Source: Aggregatilineales bacterium
Lineage (GTDB): Bacteria; Chloroflexota; Anaerolineae; Aggregatilineales; Ch27
Direction of reading: 5' to 3'
Length of the DNA: 46,736 bases
NCBI GenBank assembly: GCA_029976025.1
Contig: JARKNX010000189.1
Coordinates: 1-46,736, forward strand
The notes beneath the pieces are model-generated. The model searched no databases. It had not been told where the DNA came from and worked only from the letters and a program-made list of their open reading frames with translations. The number at the start of each line of letters is the position of its first letter. Position 1 is the first letter of the stretch. Shown here in pieces: positions 31,179-40,022 of the stretch. A program made the position numbers and the translations under genes.

Positions 31179-32675
31179 ATGCGTCTTAACGATTATCAAT
31201 GGTCACACAATCCGCGCGGCATGCACAATACGGGAGTTTTCCGGCTCAACCTGGGCCGCTACCAGCAGATTAAGGCGGGCTGGGTCAAGCTGGTGTCTTC
31301 TGATATCGAGTTTGTGTCGGAGATTCCCGGGCTGCTGGCGGCTGGAATCACCCCCATTGTGCGTTTCTACCGTGCGCAGTGGGGCAGCCAGCCCGCCGAT
31401 GATCGGGTTTACGCCGATATGCAGCGGTACATCAATGCCGGGGTGCGCTGGTTCGAGTTGTGGAACGAGCCTAATCTCGGCAACGAATGGCCGGCGCACC
31501 TGGGCGGGGGGCTTGACCCGGGCAATATCGGCACTTATATCGCGCCGCTGATGGATTCCTGGGTCATGTGGGCAGAGCGCGTGATTGAGATGGGCGGATA
31601 CCCGGCTTTCATCGCCCTGACCGAGAGCAACAATCCGCCGCACCAGACGACTACCTGGCTGCGAAACATGATGCAATACCTCCGCGACGCACACTACAAC
31701 CGCTTTCGGCGGATTCTGGGTAACGGTCTCTGGTTGGCGACTCACCCCTATCTGTACAACCATTTCTACCAGGAGATTCCCGGCGGCGGGGCGCTCAGCG
31801 CCCGCCAGCCCCAGTCTCAGAATGCTGGCGAGTCCGGCTGGCATTTCGAATACCCCTACGATCCGATTTCTCAGAACAGCGATCCTGGTCGGACGGTCTG
31901 GGGCGGGACGCCAGAAACCCCGTATGGCGATCCCAACGGACTGTTCGCCGTCGGGCAGGCGTTCATGGACCTGCTGCGGGACCTGTTCGGCGGGGGGCTG
32001 GTCCCCGTCATTGGCACGGAAGGGGGTATCTGGCCGTGGCCCGGGCCGGGCGATGCGCCGCGCATTGACGACGCCCGCTTCCCGGGGGTCACCTGGCACA
32101 GCCATGCCGAGGCGACAACTGCCCTGTTCAACTGGATCGCCGGCCCCAGCGCGCCGCCCTGGTTATTCGGGCTGACCCTGTGGAAAGAGGATATTTACTG
32201 GGAGGGGCCGGGCGGGGTGGTCGAGACGGTCAACCGGCTGGCCGGGACGGCGGCCCCGTTCAAGGATGTCCCCTCGCTGGATACCGGCGGCACAGTCTGG
32301 ACCAGCCCATTCCAGCCGTCCGTTGTCGCGCCAGAAGCGCCGGAAGGCCCCGGCCCTGTCCACGGCGGGCCGGACTATCACTTCATCCTGCTGGCACCGG
32401 GCCTTGACCCGGAATGGTTTTTTCAGGCGGCGGAGGCGTACTGGCTGCGCTTTCGGCCGGTGCTGCTGGATACGCCCGATCTGATCGCTCTGATGCCGTT
32501 CGATAAGAGTCTGGCGGTGACGGTCGTCGCCCCGCCGGGTCAGGCTGAGATGATGAGCCAGCAGGTCCGCGATCGCTGGCCAACGATCTGGTACGATCCT
32601 GTCGTGGTTGAAGATTCGGCCAGTCTGATCGCTGTGTTCAACCAGCGCGTCATGAACGGGCGGCGTTTCGGCTGA
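31179..32675 (+). CDS. Clan GH-A-like glycoside hydrolase fold with C-terminal PDYHF domain
   Basis: The protein is 498 aa from the ATG at 31179; a GTG at 31167 would add four residues. Residues about 1-370 look like a (beta/alpha)8 barrel of clan GH-A: WFELWNEPNLGNEW has the Asn-Glu-Pro acid/base motif at the end of strand 4, and PVIGTEGGIWPWPGPG has a Glu where the nucleophile is expected. LTLWKEDIYWEGPGG closes the barrel. A Pro-rich hinge leads to the C-terminal domain that is also encoded alone by the 30762 gene. No signal peptide is seen, which is unusual for a polysaccharide-active enzyme. The substrate is unknown. Confidence 0.8.
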   Translation: MRLNDYQWSHNPRGMHNTGVFRLNLGRYQQIKAGWVKLVSSDIEFVSEIPGLLAAGITPIVRFYRAQWGSQPADDRVYADMQRYINAGVRWFELWNEPNLGNEWPAHLGGGLDPGNIGTYIAPLMDSWVMWAERVIEMGGYPAFIALTESNNPPHQTTTWLRNMMQYLRDAHYNRFRRILGNGLWLATHPYLYNHFYQEIPGGGALSARQPQSQNAGESGWHFEYPYDPISQNSDPGRTVWGGTPETPYGDPNGLFAVGQAFMDLLRDLFGGGLVPVIGTEGGIWPWPGPGDAPRIDDARFPGVTWHSHAEATTALFNWIAGPSAPPWLFGLTLWKEDIYWEGPGGVVETVNRLAGTAAPFKDVPSLDTGGTVWTSPFQPSVVAPEAPEGPGPVHGGPDYHFILLAPGLDPEWFFQAAEAYWLRFRPVLLDTPDLIALMPFDKSLAVTVVAPPGQAEMMSQQVRDRWPTIWYDPVVVEDSASLIAVFNQRVMNGRRFG

Positions 32676-32685
32676 GGCTAATCCT

Positions 32686-33762
32686 GTGAAGCGTCCTGGG
32701 TTTCTCGGGCAGCCCGCGGCGGGCGGAGCAGCTCCTCGCTGGAGCTTTCGCCGCGTCGCCGGCCTGATCCTCAAGTCTCCTGTCTCCCTGCTGCGCTTTC
32801 TGGTCCGGCTGCCGCTGCGCCTCGCCCGGTTTGTGAGGCGTCTGCCGCGGCGCATCTGGCAGGGCTGGACTCGCGCCGCTCTGTTCGTGTATCAGGGCCG
32901 TCTCCAACTGATGGAAGGCTTCCGGCTGCTGCGGCTGTACGCGCCGCCAGCGGCCATCTTCCGCGCCGCCTATGGGCGGCTGCATCCGCTGCGCTTCTGG
33001 CACGGCTGGCAAAGCCTGCGCTTTCGCCTGCGGCCGGGCCAGTGGGATGCCCGGCCAGGCCTCAGAGAAGTGCGGGGTGCTGTCCGGTGGGCGCGTGACT
33101 ACAACCATCACCTGTCGCGCTTCCGGGATATTGAGGCGCTCCGTTCGATTGTATACGCCGACAACACCAGCCTGGAAGATGAAAAGCTCACCCCGACAAT
33201 TGGCTTTCTGGCCCGCCGCACCAGCGTCAAAAAGCGATGGGGAGCGTTCCTGCACGGCCTGGTGCGCTATTTCCAGGCGCAGCGGGTGCTGGAGCTGGGC
33301 ACCGGGTACGGCATCTCCGGGCTGTACCTGGCCCAGGGGATGATCGAATGTTACCCCATGCGCACCTGCATGTTCATCACGCTGGAGCAGAATCGCGTGT
33401 GCGTCGATAAGGCGAACGCCAATTTTCGCCGCCTGCGGCTGAATGATTTTGTGGAAGTGCGGCGCGGGGATATTGAGCAAACCCTCCCCGGCGCGCTGAC
33501 CGACATCGCGCCGCCGTCTATCGTGTTCGTGGATGGCCCGCGACAGGGCGAGGCGGTCGAGCGCTTCTTCGCCCTTATTGAGGAGCAGGCTCGCCCCGGG
33601 GCGCTGGTGGTTATCACCGGGATTCACGCCTCGAGCGATATGGCGCGCGCCTGGCGCAGGATTCAGCAGCGGGATGGAATCGGGGCGACGGTGGACCTGT
33701 GGCAGTGGGGGGTCGTCATCCTGGGTGAAGGCCCCGCTGCTCACCTGTGCGCCCGCCTTTAG
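32686..33762 (+). CDS. Class I SAM-dependent methyltransferase with long basic N-terminus
   Basis: The protein is 358 aa from the GTG at 32686. Residues 1-130 are very rich in Arg with amphipathic stretches, perhaps membrane- or nucleic-acid-contacting. The SAM-binding fold begins at RVLELGTGYGISGLYLAQG (motif I), then ITLEQN (acidic end of strand 2), VRRGDIEQTLP and PSIVFVDGPRQGE (motif IV). This fits the Methyltransf_24 / O-methyltransferase-like group. The target is unknown. It starts 10 bp after the GH-like gene, so it belongs to the same cluster. Confidence 0.85.
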   Translation: MKRPGFLGQPAAGGAAPRWSFRRVAGLILKSPVSLLRFLVRLPLRLARFVRRLPRRIWQGWTRAALFVYQGRLQLMEGFRLLRLYAPPAAIFRAAYGRLHPLRFWHGWQSLRFRLRPGQWDARPGLREVRGAVRWARDYNHHLSRFRDIEALRSIVYADNTSLEDEKLTPTIGFLARRTSVKKRWGAFLHGLVRYFQAQRVLELGTGYGISGLYLAQGMIECYPMRTCMFITLEQNRVCVDKANANFRRLRLNDFVEVRRGDIEQTLPGALTDIAPPSIVFVDGPRQGEAVERFFALIEEQARPGALVVITGIHASSDMARAWRRIQQRDGIGATVDLWQWGVVILGEGPAAHLCARL

Positions 33763-33782
33763 CTATCATTCGGAGGCCAGTT

Positions 33783-34013
33783 ATGAGCCGCGCATGGCAG
33801 CCAGTACTCTGTGAGGCCGGACATCCGGAGCGCCCCGGCGCTATTCTATGGGCGGGCGAGCGCCTTCGAGTCATCGAGTACGGACGGCGGTGGGAGGCTG
33901 ACGATGGCCTGCATATGCTGGTCAGGGTGATGGATGACCGTACCCTGGAGTTGCGACGGCACGGAGATGACTGGTCCGCGCGTATTGTCTCCGCCCCGCC
34001 TCAGCACGTCTAG
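33783..34013 (+). CDS. Small conserved-looking protein of unknown function
   Basis: The protein is 76 aa from the ATG at 33783, which has GGAGG six bases upstream; an in-frame ATG at 33747 lies inside the previous gene. It shows an alternating beta pattern (AILWAGERLRVIEYGRRWE, HMLVRVMDDRTLELRRHGDDW), as in small barrel proteins. I do not recognise the family and see no motif that would give a function. It is the last gene of the plus-strand cluster and ends 12 bp before the convergent pgl gene. Confidence 0.65.
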   Translation: MSRAWQPVLCEAGHPERPGAILWAGERLRVIEYGRRWEADDGLHMLVRVMDDRTLELRRHGDDWSARIVSAPPQHV

Positions 34014-34025
34014 CGACAGGGGCCT

Positions 34026-34769
34026 CTACTGCCGTCCGGCGGCGGCATCATCGACCAGCCAGATCAGGCGACCCTGTGTGGGCTGGATCATCTGGGCGGG
34101 AAACCGGTGAGACTGGGAGGGGCCGTACAGCACCTGGCGCAGCCGGTCGGCTTTGTTGGCCCCGCTCACCAGAAACAGGATTCGCGCCGCCGCGTTGAGG
34201 ACGATCGGCGTCAGGGTGATGCGCCAGGCGCTCACGCTGTCCACATAGTAAGCGACAACCCAGCGCCGTTTTTCCTGCAGAGCCTCCGCCCCGGGGAACA
34301 GCGACGCGGTGTGACCATCTTCCCCCATTCCCAGCAGCACAAGATCGAAGCAGGTCCGCTGCGGCCCTTTCGGGCCGGGTCCGCTGCCGAAAAAGGATCG
34401 CAGCACGCCTTCATACTCCGCAGCCGCCATCGGTGGCTCTATTTCGCCGCTGATGCGGTGAACATTCTCCGGCGGAATCGGGACATGATCGAGCAGCGTC
34501 TCGCGGGCCATGCGGTAGTTGCTGGCGGGATCATCGGGAGGGACGGCGCGCTCATCCCCCCAGAAGATGTGGGTATTCGACCACTCGATTTGTTCGGCTA
34601 TATCGGGCTGCGCCAGCCGCTCGTAAAGCAGCCGGGGCGTTGACCCGCCGGAAAGCGCAATCGACGCCTGCCGGTGCGCTGCCGCCGCCGCTCTAGTCAC
34701 CTCCAGCACATGCCGGGCCGCTGCCTCAGCCAGGAGGACTGGATCAGGATAAGTGTGTACGGTCGCCAT
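34026..34769 (-). CDS. pgl: 6-phosphogluconolactonase
   Basis: The protein is 247 aa, as expected for the DevB/SOL type. It hydrolyses 6-phosphogluconolactone in the oxidative pentose phosphate pathway. Motifs are ALSGGSTPRLLYERL near residue 40, IFWGDERAVPPDDPASNYRMA, and LLGMGEDGHTASLFPG with the catalytic His. Its ATG lies 9 bp after the zwf stop, so it is cotranscribed with zwf. Confidence 0.95.
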   Translation of the reverse strand: MATVHTYPDPVLLAEAAARHVLEVTRAAAAAHRQASIALSGGSTPRLLYERLAQPDIAEQIEWSNTHIFWGDERAVPPDDPASNYRMARETLLDHVPIPPENVHRISGEIEPPMAAAEYEGVLRSFFGSGPGPKGPQRTCFDLVLLGMGEDGHTASLFPGAEALQEKRRWVVAYYVDSVSAWRITLTPIVLNAAARILFLVSGANKADRLRQVLYGPSQSHRFPAQMIQPTQGRLIWLVDDAAAGRQ

Positions 34770-34778
34770 CGTTCATCC

Positions 34779-36224
34779 TCAGTGATCGGAGCAGGCATGC
34801 CACCAGCGCCGGCCGTCCCGGGCCAGGAAGGCGGCGGCCTCGTCCGGCCCCCAACTCCCCGGCTCGTATGACGTCAGCGGTGGCGCGCCGGCCGTGTTCC
34901 AGCCGGTAATGACCGGGTCAACCAGCCGCCAGGCCAGCTCGATCTCGTCGCTGCGGGCGAAGAGAGAAGCATCCCCGTTGAGCGCATCCAGCAACAGCCG
35001 CTCATAAGCATCGGGGAGGACCAGCCCTTCGAACCCGGACCGATAGTGAAATTCCATGTCCATCGGGTGCATTGCCTGTGCAGAGCCGGGGACTTTGACC
35101 TGGAAGGTCAGGTGTACCCCTTCGTCCGGCTGGATGCACATCGCCAGAGTGTTTGACGTGAACTCCTGATTGGGAGGCAGATTGAACATGACGTGGGGCG
35201 GTTTTTGGAAATGGATGATAATTTCGCTGGATTTAGCCTGAAGCGTCTTGCCGGATTGCAGATAAAACGGCACCCCCTGCCAGCGCCAGTTGTCGATGTA
35301 CAGCTTGAGGGCGGCGTAGGTCGGGGTTTGCGATTCCGGCGCGACACCTGCAGCCTGGCGGTATCCCGCATACTGCGCGCGGACTGTATCCTCCAGCCGG
35401 ATGGGGCGGATGGCGCTCAGCACTTTGGCTTTTTCATTACGCACGGCATCGGCTTCAAAGGACGCCGGCGCTTCCATCGCCACCAGCGACAGAAGCTGGA
35501 GCAGATGATTCTGGAACATATCGCGTATCACGCCGGACTGGTCGTAGTATTCAGCGCGATGGCCGACATCGACTGTCTCAGATACCGTGATCTGGACATG
35601 GTCAACGTAGCGCCGGTTCCACACCGGCTCAAAGATCGTGTTGGCGAAGCGGAAGAACAGGATATTCTGGGCTGTTTCCTTGCCCAGATAGTGATCGATG
35701 CGGTAGACCTGCTTCTCGTCAAAAACAGCGTGGACGGCCTGGTTGAGCACTTTAGCCGACTCCAGATCAGTCCCGAACGGCTTTTCAATCACGATACGGC
35801 GCCATCCGTCCTGCTCTCTGTTCATTTCAGCGGCGGCCAGATTCTTGATCGCTTCGGTGTACAGTTCCGGGGCCACAGCCAGATAGTACAGCCGGTTGGC
35901 CGGGCCTTCCTCCAGCTTGACCAGCCGCCGGTTCAGCTTGCCGAAGTCGTCTGGCTCCATCAGGCTGCCGGCGCTATAGAAGAGATGAGCCGCAAATTCC
36001 TCCCACCGCCGGTCCAGCAGGGCGGCGCTGACGTGCGCAGCGGCGCTGTTGCGGAGGAGCTGCCGGAAGTCATCGTCGTTGTAGGGGTGGCGGGAAGAGC
36101 CTACGATGCGTATGTGCTCTGGCAGCCGGCCCCGATCGAAGAGATTGAGCAGCGCCGGGATCAGCTTGCGATTCGTCAGATCGCCGGACGCGCCAAAGAT
36201 CACGATAGTTGTGCTTTCGGTCAT
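34779..36224 (-). CDS. zwf: Glucose-6-phosphate 1-dehydrogenase
   Basis: The protein is 481 aa, normal for the enzyme. It oxidises glucose 6-phosphate to the lactone and makes NADPH. The coenzyme site is IFGASGDLTNRKLIPALLNL, the substrate site RIDHYLGKE with its His and Lys, and VIEKPFG and IRDMFQNHLLQLL are also typical. It lies between rpiA (21 bp upstream) and pgl (9 bp downstream) on one strand, which points to a single operon for NADPH and ribose phosphate supply. Confidence 0.97.
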   Translation of the reverse strand: MTESTTIVIFGASGDLTNRKLIPALLNLFDRGRLPEHIRIVGSSRHPYNDDDFRQLLRNSAAAHVSAALLDRRWEEFAAHLFYSAGSLMEPDDFGKLNRRLVKLEEGPANRLYYLAVAPELYTEAIKNLAAAEMNREQDGWRRIVIEKPFGTDLESAKVLNQAVHAVFDEKQVYRIDHYLGKETAQNILFFRFANTIFEPVWNRRYVDHVQITVSETVDVGHRAEYYDQSGVIRDMFQNHLLQLLSLVAMEAPASFEADAVRNEKAKVLSAIRPIRLEDTVRAQYAGYRQAAGVAPESQTPTYAALKLYIDNWRWQGVPFYLQSGKTLQAKSSEIIIHFQKPPHVMFNLPPNQEFTSNTLAMCIQPDEGVHLTFQVKVPGSAQAMHPMDMEFHYRSGFEGLVLPDAYERLLLDALNGDASLFARSDEIELAWRLVDPVITGWNTAGAPPLTSYEPGSWGPDEAAAFLARDGRRWWHACSDH

Positions 36225-36245
36225 CCTGTTATTCCTCAGGTTGTT

Positions 36246-36944
36246 TCAGTTTCCGGGGCGCTGGAGATGCCGGACGCCGGCTTCGCCAGCTACAATCAGA
36301 TCAGTAGCCATCCCTAAAAAGAGGCCGTGTTCAACTATGCCGGCGCGGCGATCCAGAAGATCGGCCAGCGCGTGGGGATCGGCAATCGGCCCGAAGTTGG
36401 TATCCAGTATCACGTTGCCCTGATCGGTGATGACAGCTGAGCCGTCTTCTCGCCGGCGCAGGACCGGATCGCCGCCCAGCGACTGCAAGAAGCGCGCCTG
36501 CGCTTTCCATCCAAATTCCAGCACCTCGATCGGCACCGGCCAGAGCGTGCCCAGGATATCGGAGAGCTTGCCCTCATCGACCACGATAATCTCGCGACGG
36601 GTGGCCTGGGCGACCATTTTCTCGCGCAGCAGCGCGCCGCCGCCGCCTTTGATCAGGTCAAGCTGCGGGCTGACCTCGTCCGCCCCGTCGATCGTCACGT
36701 CGATGACGGGTTGATCGTCCAGCGTGGTTAGCGGAAAAGACAGGGCACGGGCGGCCGCTTCGACCTTCAGCGAGCACGGCACGCCCAGCACATCGCGCAA
36801 CGCGCCGCTGTGAATCAGCTCCGCCAGGCGGCGGATAGCGAAAATGGCTGTGCTGCCTGCTCCCAGCCCGACCACCATGCCCGACTGGACAAAATCAGTC
36901 GCCCGTTCAGCGGCCTGCTGCTTCCATTGTTGTGTCGTTCCCAC
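36246..36944 (-). CDS. rpiA: Ribose-5-phosphate isomerase A
   Basis: The protein is 232 aa and starts at GTG (36944). It interconverts ribulose and ribose 5-phosphate. Signatures are [16 protein letters not shown] at the N-terminus and [20 protein letters not shown], followed by ALLREKMVA with the catalytic Lys. It is the first gene of rpiA-zwf-pgl. A TACAAT box on the minus strand about 50 bp upstream (near 36996-37001) may be its -10 element, but I could not find a good -35. Confidence 0.95.
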   Translation of the reverse strand: MGTTQQWKQQAAERATDFVQSGMVVGLGAGSTAIFAIRRLAELIHSGALRDVLGVPCSLKVEAAARALSFPLTTLDDQPVIDVTIDGADEVSPQLDLIKGGGGALLREKMVAQATRREIIVVDEGKLSDILGTLWPVPIEVLEFGWKAQARFLQSLGGDPVLRRREDGSAVITDQGNVILDTNFGPIADPHALADLLDRRAGIVEHGLFLGMATDLIVAGEAGVRHLQRPGN

Positions 36945-37076
36945 CTGTTACGCTCTCTTTTCTTATGCTGGTTCGCGAAGCTGTCCGGGCCGTAATTGTA
37001 CCATACAGGCGCGCCCGATCAGGCCAGTTGACGCGGCAAAGACTCCTCAACCTTTCACGATACGCACCCCCTTCTA

Positions 37077-37085
37077 TGCTATAAT
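37077..37085 (+). promoter_or_regulatory. Extended -10 promoter of the M4 protease gene
   Basis: TGC-TATAAT is an extended -10 element with a full TATAAT (37080-37085). No good -35 is visible. The leader to the ATG at 37164 is about 70 nt. Confidence 0.6.
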
Positions 37086-37163
37086 CAGACTGAGATTAGG
37101 TGATTTTTCGCCTGTATTGTACCATCACTCCTAACTGTTGCAGTGAGTAGAAAGATTAAACCT

Positions 37164-38312
37164 ATGTTATCCGGACCCCGTCACCCTATCGAATGTATCG
37201 TTCCGCCGTATATGCTTCAACATATTGTCGAGAACGGGGCCGATGAGCAGCGCGCCTGGGCGCTCGGCACACTGCATGAGTCAGAGCAATTCCGCGGGCG
37301 GCGCCTGGCCTCGCAGGAATTTCACGTCCTGGGGGTCCAGACCGCCGGCGGCCAGGGGATACAGCGCACCGTCTATGACGCCCAGTTCGGGACGATGCTG
37401 CCTGGAGTCGTCGTCCGCAGGGAGGGTGATGGCCCGACCGGCGACGCCGCCGTAGACGAAGCATTTGACGGCGCTGGCGCGACCTACCAGTTGTACCAGG
37501 AGGTCTACCAGCGCGACTCGATTGATGGACAGGGGCTGCCGCTGCTGTCAACCGTGCATTACGGGCAGGGTTACGACAACGCTTTCTGGAACGGCAGCCA
37601 GATGGTATATGGCGATGGCGATGAGGATCTCACGCCGGACCAGCGCCTGTTCAACCGGTTTACAGCGGCCGTTGATATCATCGGCCACGAGCTGACCCAC
37701 GGCGTGACGCAGTATACTTCCCGCCTGATCTACCGCGATCAGAGCGGCGCACTCAACGAATCCATCTCAGATGTGTTTGGCCTGCTGGTCAAACAGCGCC
37801 TGCTCAACCAGACAGCGGCGGAAGCCTCCTGGGTGGTCGGCGAAGGGTTGTTCACGGCGAATGTCAACGGCGTCGGCATCCGTTCTATGAAGGCCCCCGG
37901 CACGGCTTACAACGATCCGGTGCTCGGCAAGGATCCCCAGCCAGGGCACATGAGTGATTACAAGCAGGTGGAATACGATAACGGCGGGGTGCACATTAAT
38001 TCGGGCATCCCCAACCACGCCTTTTACGTCACAGCAGTGACGCTCGGCGGCAACGCCTGGGAGAAGGCCGGCCGTATCTGGTATGTCACCCAGCGCGACC
38101 GCCTCTCGCTCCGGACCACCTTCCAGGAAGCGGCGAATCATACTTATAGCGTTGCCGGAGAGCTGTACGGGTCCGGCAGCCTGGAACAGCAGGCCGTCAA
38201 AACTGGCTGGCAAGCCGTCGGGATTACCGTGGGTAGCGGCGATGGCACCCCGACCCCCGAGCCGCAGCCGCAGGGCTGCTGGCAGATGATGCTGGAGATG
38301 TTCAAAGGGTAA
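37164..38312 (+). CDS. Protealysin-like M4 metalloprotease
   Basis: The protein is 382 aa from the ATG at 37164; a GTG at 37143 would add seven residues. The short N-terminal part with RHPIECIVPPYML resembles the protealysin-type propeptide, which holds the enzyme inactive until it is cut off. The zinc site is HELTH (His175, Glu176, His179) with the third ligand in NESISD (Glu199). GHMSDY and GGVHINSGIPNHAFY carry the catalytic-site His typical of thermolysin relatives. No signal peptide is present, as in protealysin, so export or an intracellular role is open. The next gene encodes its likely inhibitor. Confidence 0.92.
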   Translation: MLSGPRHPIECIVPPYMLQHIVENGADEQRAWALGTLHESEQFRGRRLASQEFHVLGVQTAGGQGIQRTVYDAQFGTMLPGVVVRREGDGPTGDAAVDEAFDGAGATYQLYQEVYQRDSIDGQGLPLLSTVHYGQGYDNAFWNGSQMVYGDGDEDLTPDQRLFNRFTAAVDIIGHELTHGVTQYTSRLIYRDQSGALNESISDVFGLLVKQRLLNQTAAEASWVVGEGLFTANVNGVGIRSMKAPGTAYNDPVLGKDPQPGHMSDYKQVEYDNGGVHINSGIPNHAFYVTAVTLGGNAWEKAGRIWYVTQRDRLSLRTTFQEAANHTYSVAGELYGSGSLEQQAVKTGWQAVGITVGSGDGTPTPEPQPQGCWQMMLEMFKG

Positions 38313-38351
38313 ACAGGGCGGTGGGCTTCGGCCCGGCCAGGAGGATGGAAA

Positions 38352-38657
38352 ATGCGCATCGACTTTGAGCGCACGGGAGGGGTTACCGGAATGCGCGTTG
38401 CCACAACGGTGGACACGGCAAAACTGCCGGAGGCCGAAGCGGAGACGCTGCATAGTATGCTGACTGAGGCCGGTTTCTTTGAACTGCCAGCGTTTCTGAA
38501 GTCCCCCGAACCGCAGATGGATCAGTTTGAATACCGGCTGACGGTCACGCCGGATGAGGGCGATCCGCATACAGTCCAGATGAGCGACGCAGCGGCCCCG
38601 GCGGGGATGCAGCCCCTGCTGCGCAAGCTCACCCTCATGGCGCGCAATCAGGGCTAG
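38352..38657 (+). CDS. Emfourin-like protealysin inhibitor
   Basis: The protein is 101 aa from the ATG at 38352, behind GGAGGA. The N-terminus (MRIDFERTGGVTGMRVATTV), the DTAKLP segment, AGFFELP and FEYRLTVTPDEG resemble emfourin (M4in), the small protein encoded beside protealysin that blocks the mature protease. It lies 39 bp after the protease gene and probably shares its transcript. The name rests on pattern recall and gene order. A role as inhibitor of this protease is inference from the Serratia pair. Confidence 0.8.
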   Translation: MRIDFERTGGVTGMRVATTVDTAKLPEAEAETLHSMLTEAGFFELPAFLKSPEPQMDQFEYRLTVTPDEGDPHTVQMSDAAAPAGMQPLLRKLTLMARNQG

Positions 38658-38665
38658 AATCGCAA

Positions 38666-38695
38666 CAGGCGCCGAATCGCGCGATCCGGCGCCTG
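38666..38695. terminator. Hairpin between convergent emfourin-like and tal genes
   Basis: CAGGCGCCG and CGGCGCCTG form a 9-bp stem around a 12-nt loop. It lies 9 bp after the stop at 38657 and before the tal end at 38731. There is no T-tract. Confidence 0.55.
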
Positions 38696-38730
38696 CCTGT
38701 CCACCTGTTTTCGGGCTGCTTCGCTGATAA

Positions 38731-39831
38731 TCAGGGCGCCTTTGGCAGGAACTGCTGCCGCTTGGCCTCTATGCTCCCGATCAGACTCTCGAAGGCGCTG
38801 GCGAATGAGGCGACGCCCTCATCCTGAAGCTGCTGGGTGACCGCGCCCAGGTCGATCCCCAGGGGCGCCAGCGCCGCGAGTTGCGCCCGCGCCTCGTCTA
38901 CGCCCGACTCGAGCGTGAGCGCTACCCGGGCGTGATCAAGAATGGCGCTCACCGTTTGCGGCGGGACCGTGTTGACCGTGTGCGCTCCGATCAGAGCATC
39001 GACATAGAGCGTGTCCGGATAGGCCGGGTTCTTGGTGCTGGTGCTGGCCCACAGGGGGCGCTGGACGCGGGCGCCTCTGGCTGCCAGCGCCTCCCACCGC
39101 GCCCCGGAGAATATCTCCTTAAAGCGGGCGTACACGATCTTGCTGTTGGCGATGGCCGCCTTCCCCTGGAGGGCCGTATTGCCCCGGTCGGCCAGCGCTT
39201 TGTCGATCTTGGTGTCCACCCGGCTGACAAAGAAGGAGGCGACCGACGCAACCTGCCCCAGATTCCCCCCCTGGCCGGCATACTGCTCCAGCCCGGCAAG
39301 GTAGGCTTCGGTCACCGCTTCGTACTGGTGGAGGGAGAAGATCAGGGTGACGTTGATGTTGCGACCTTCGCCGATCAGAGCCTCAATAGCCGGGATGCCC
39401 GCCGGAGTTGCCGGAACCTTGATCATGACATTGGGGCGGTTCAGGGTGCTGAACAGGCGGCGCGCCTCGGCAATAGTGTCCCGGGTGTCATGGGCCAGCA
39501 GCGGGCTGACCTCCAGACTGACGTACCCGTCCAGGCCGTTGGTGCGCTCGTACGCGGGGCGCAGCATATCCGCCGCCCGGCCGATATCCTCCAGCGCCAG
39601 CGCTTCGTAAATCTCCTGTGCTGAGAGGCCCTGACCGGCCAGCGTCTGCATGGCGGTATCGTAGTCGTTGCTCTGGACGATGGCCTTCTCCAGGATGGTC
39701 GGGTTGGATGTGACGCCCAGGATACCTTCTTCCAGCAATTGGGCGAACTCCCCGGATGCCAGAATGCCCCGCCGGATATTGTCATACCAGATTGATTGGC
39801 CAAGCGCGGCCAACTCGTGTAGTTTAGTCAT
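38731..39831 (-). CDS. tal: Transaldolase
   Basis: The protein is 366 aa, the longer transaldolase type. It moves a three-carbon unit between sugar phosphates in the non-oxidative pentose phosphate pathway. Signatures are GVTSNPTILEKAIVQSNDYD near residue 40, VSLEVSPLLAHDT, and the Schiff-base lysine in NVMIKVPAT (Lys138). ARWEALAARGARVQRPLWASTSTKNP matches the C-terminal half. It stands 1.8 kb from rpiA on the same strand but is separated by the plus-strand protease genes, so it has its own transcript. I saw only weak -10-like boxes upstream. Confidence 0.96.
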   Translation of the reverse strand: MTKLHELAALGQSIWYDNIRRGILASGEFAQLLEEGILGVTSNPTILEKAIVQSNDYDTAMQTLAGQGLSAQEIYEALALEDIGRAADMLRPAYERTNGLDGYVSLEVSPLLAHDTRDTIAEARRLFSTLNRPNVMIKVPATPAGIPAIEALIGEGRNINVTLIFSLHQYEAVTEAYLAGLEQYAGQGGNLGQVASVASFFVSRVDTKIDKALADRGNTALQGKAAIANSKIVYARFKEIFSGARWEALAARGARVQRPLWASTSTKNPAYPDTLYVDALIGAHTVNTVPPQTVSAILDHARVALTLESGVDEARAQLAALAPLGIDLGAVTQQLQDEGVASFASAFESLIGSIEAKRQQFLPKAP

Positions 39832-40022
39832 GAGCAGTTATCTCTCTATCTGTTTAGATGCCTCGACAACCGGGGATATAGTGTACCCGATTTTATCTAT
39901 GAGGGGGGCAGCACTTTTGCCCGGGGTAGCCCGCAGCCTCTGCATCACACGCAGGCGCCATCGGGAAAGAACAGGCTTCCCTGCGAGCTATGCCAGAGAT
40001 GGAGGGTCTGTAATCCCGGTAG

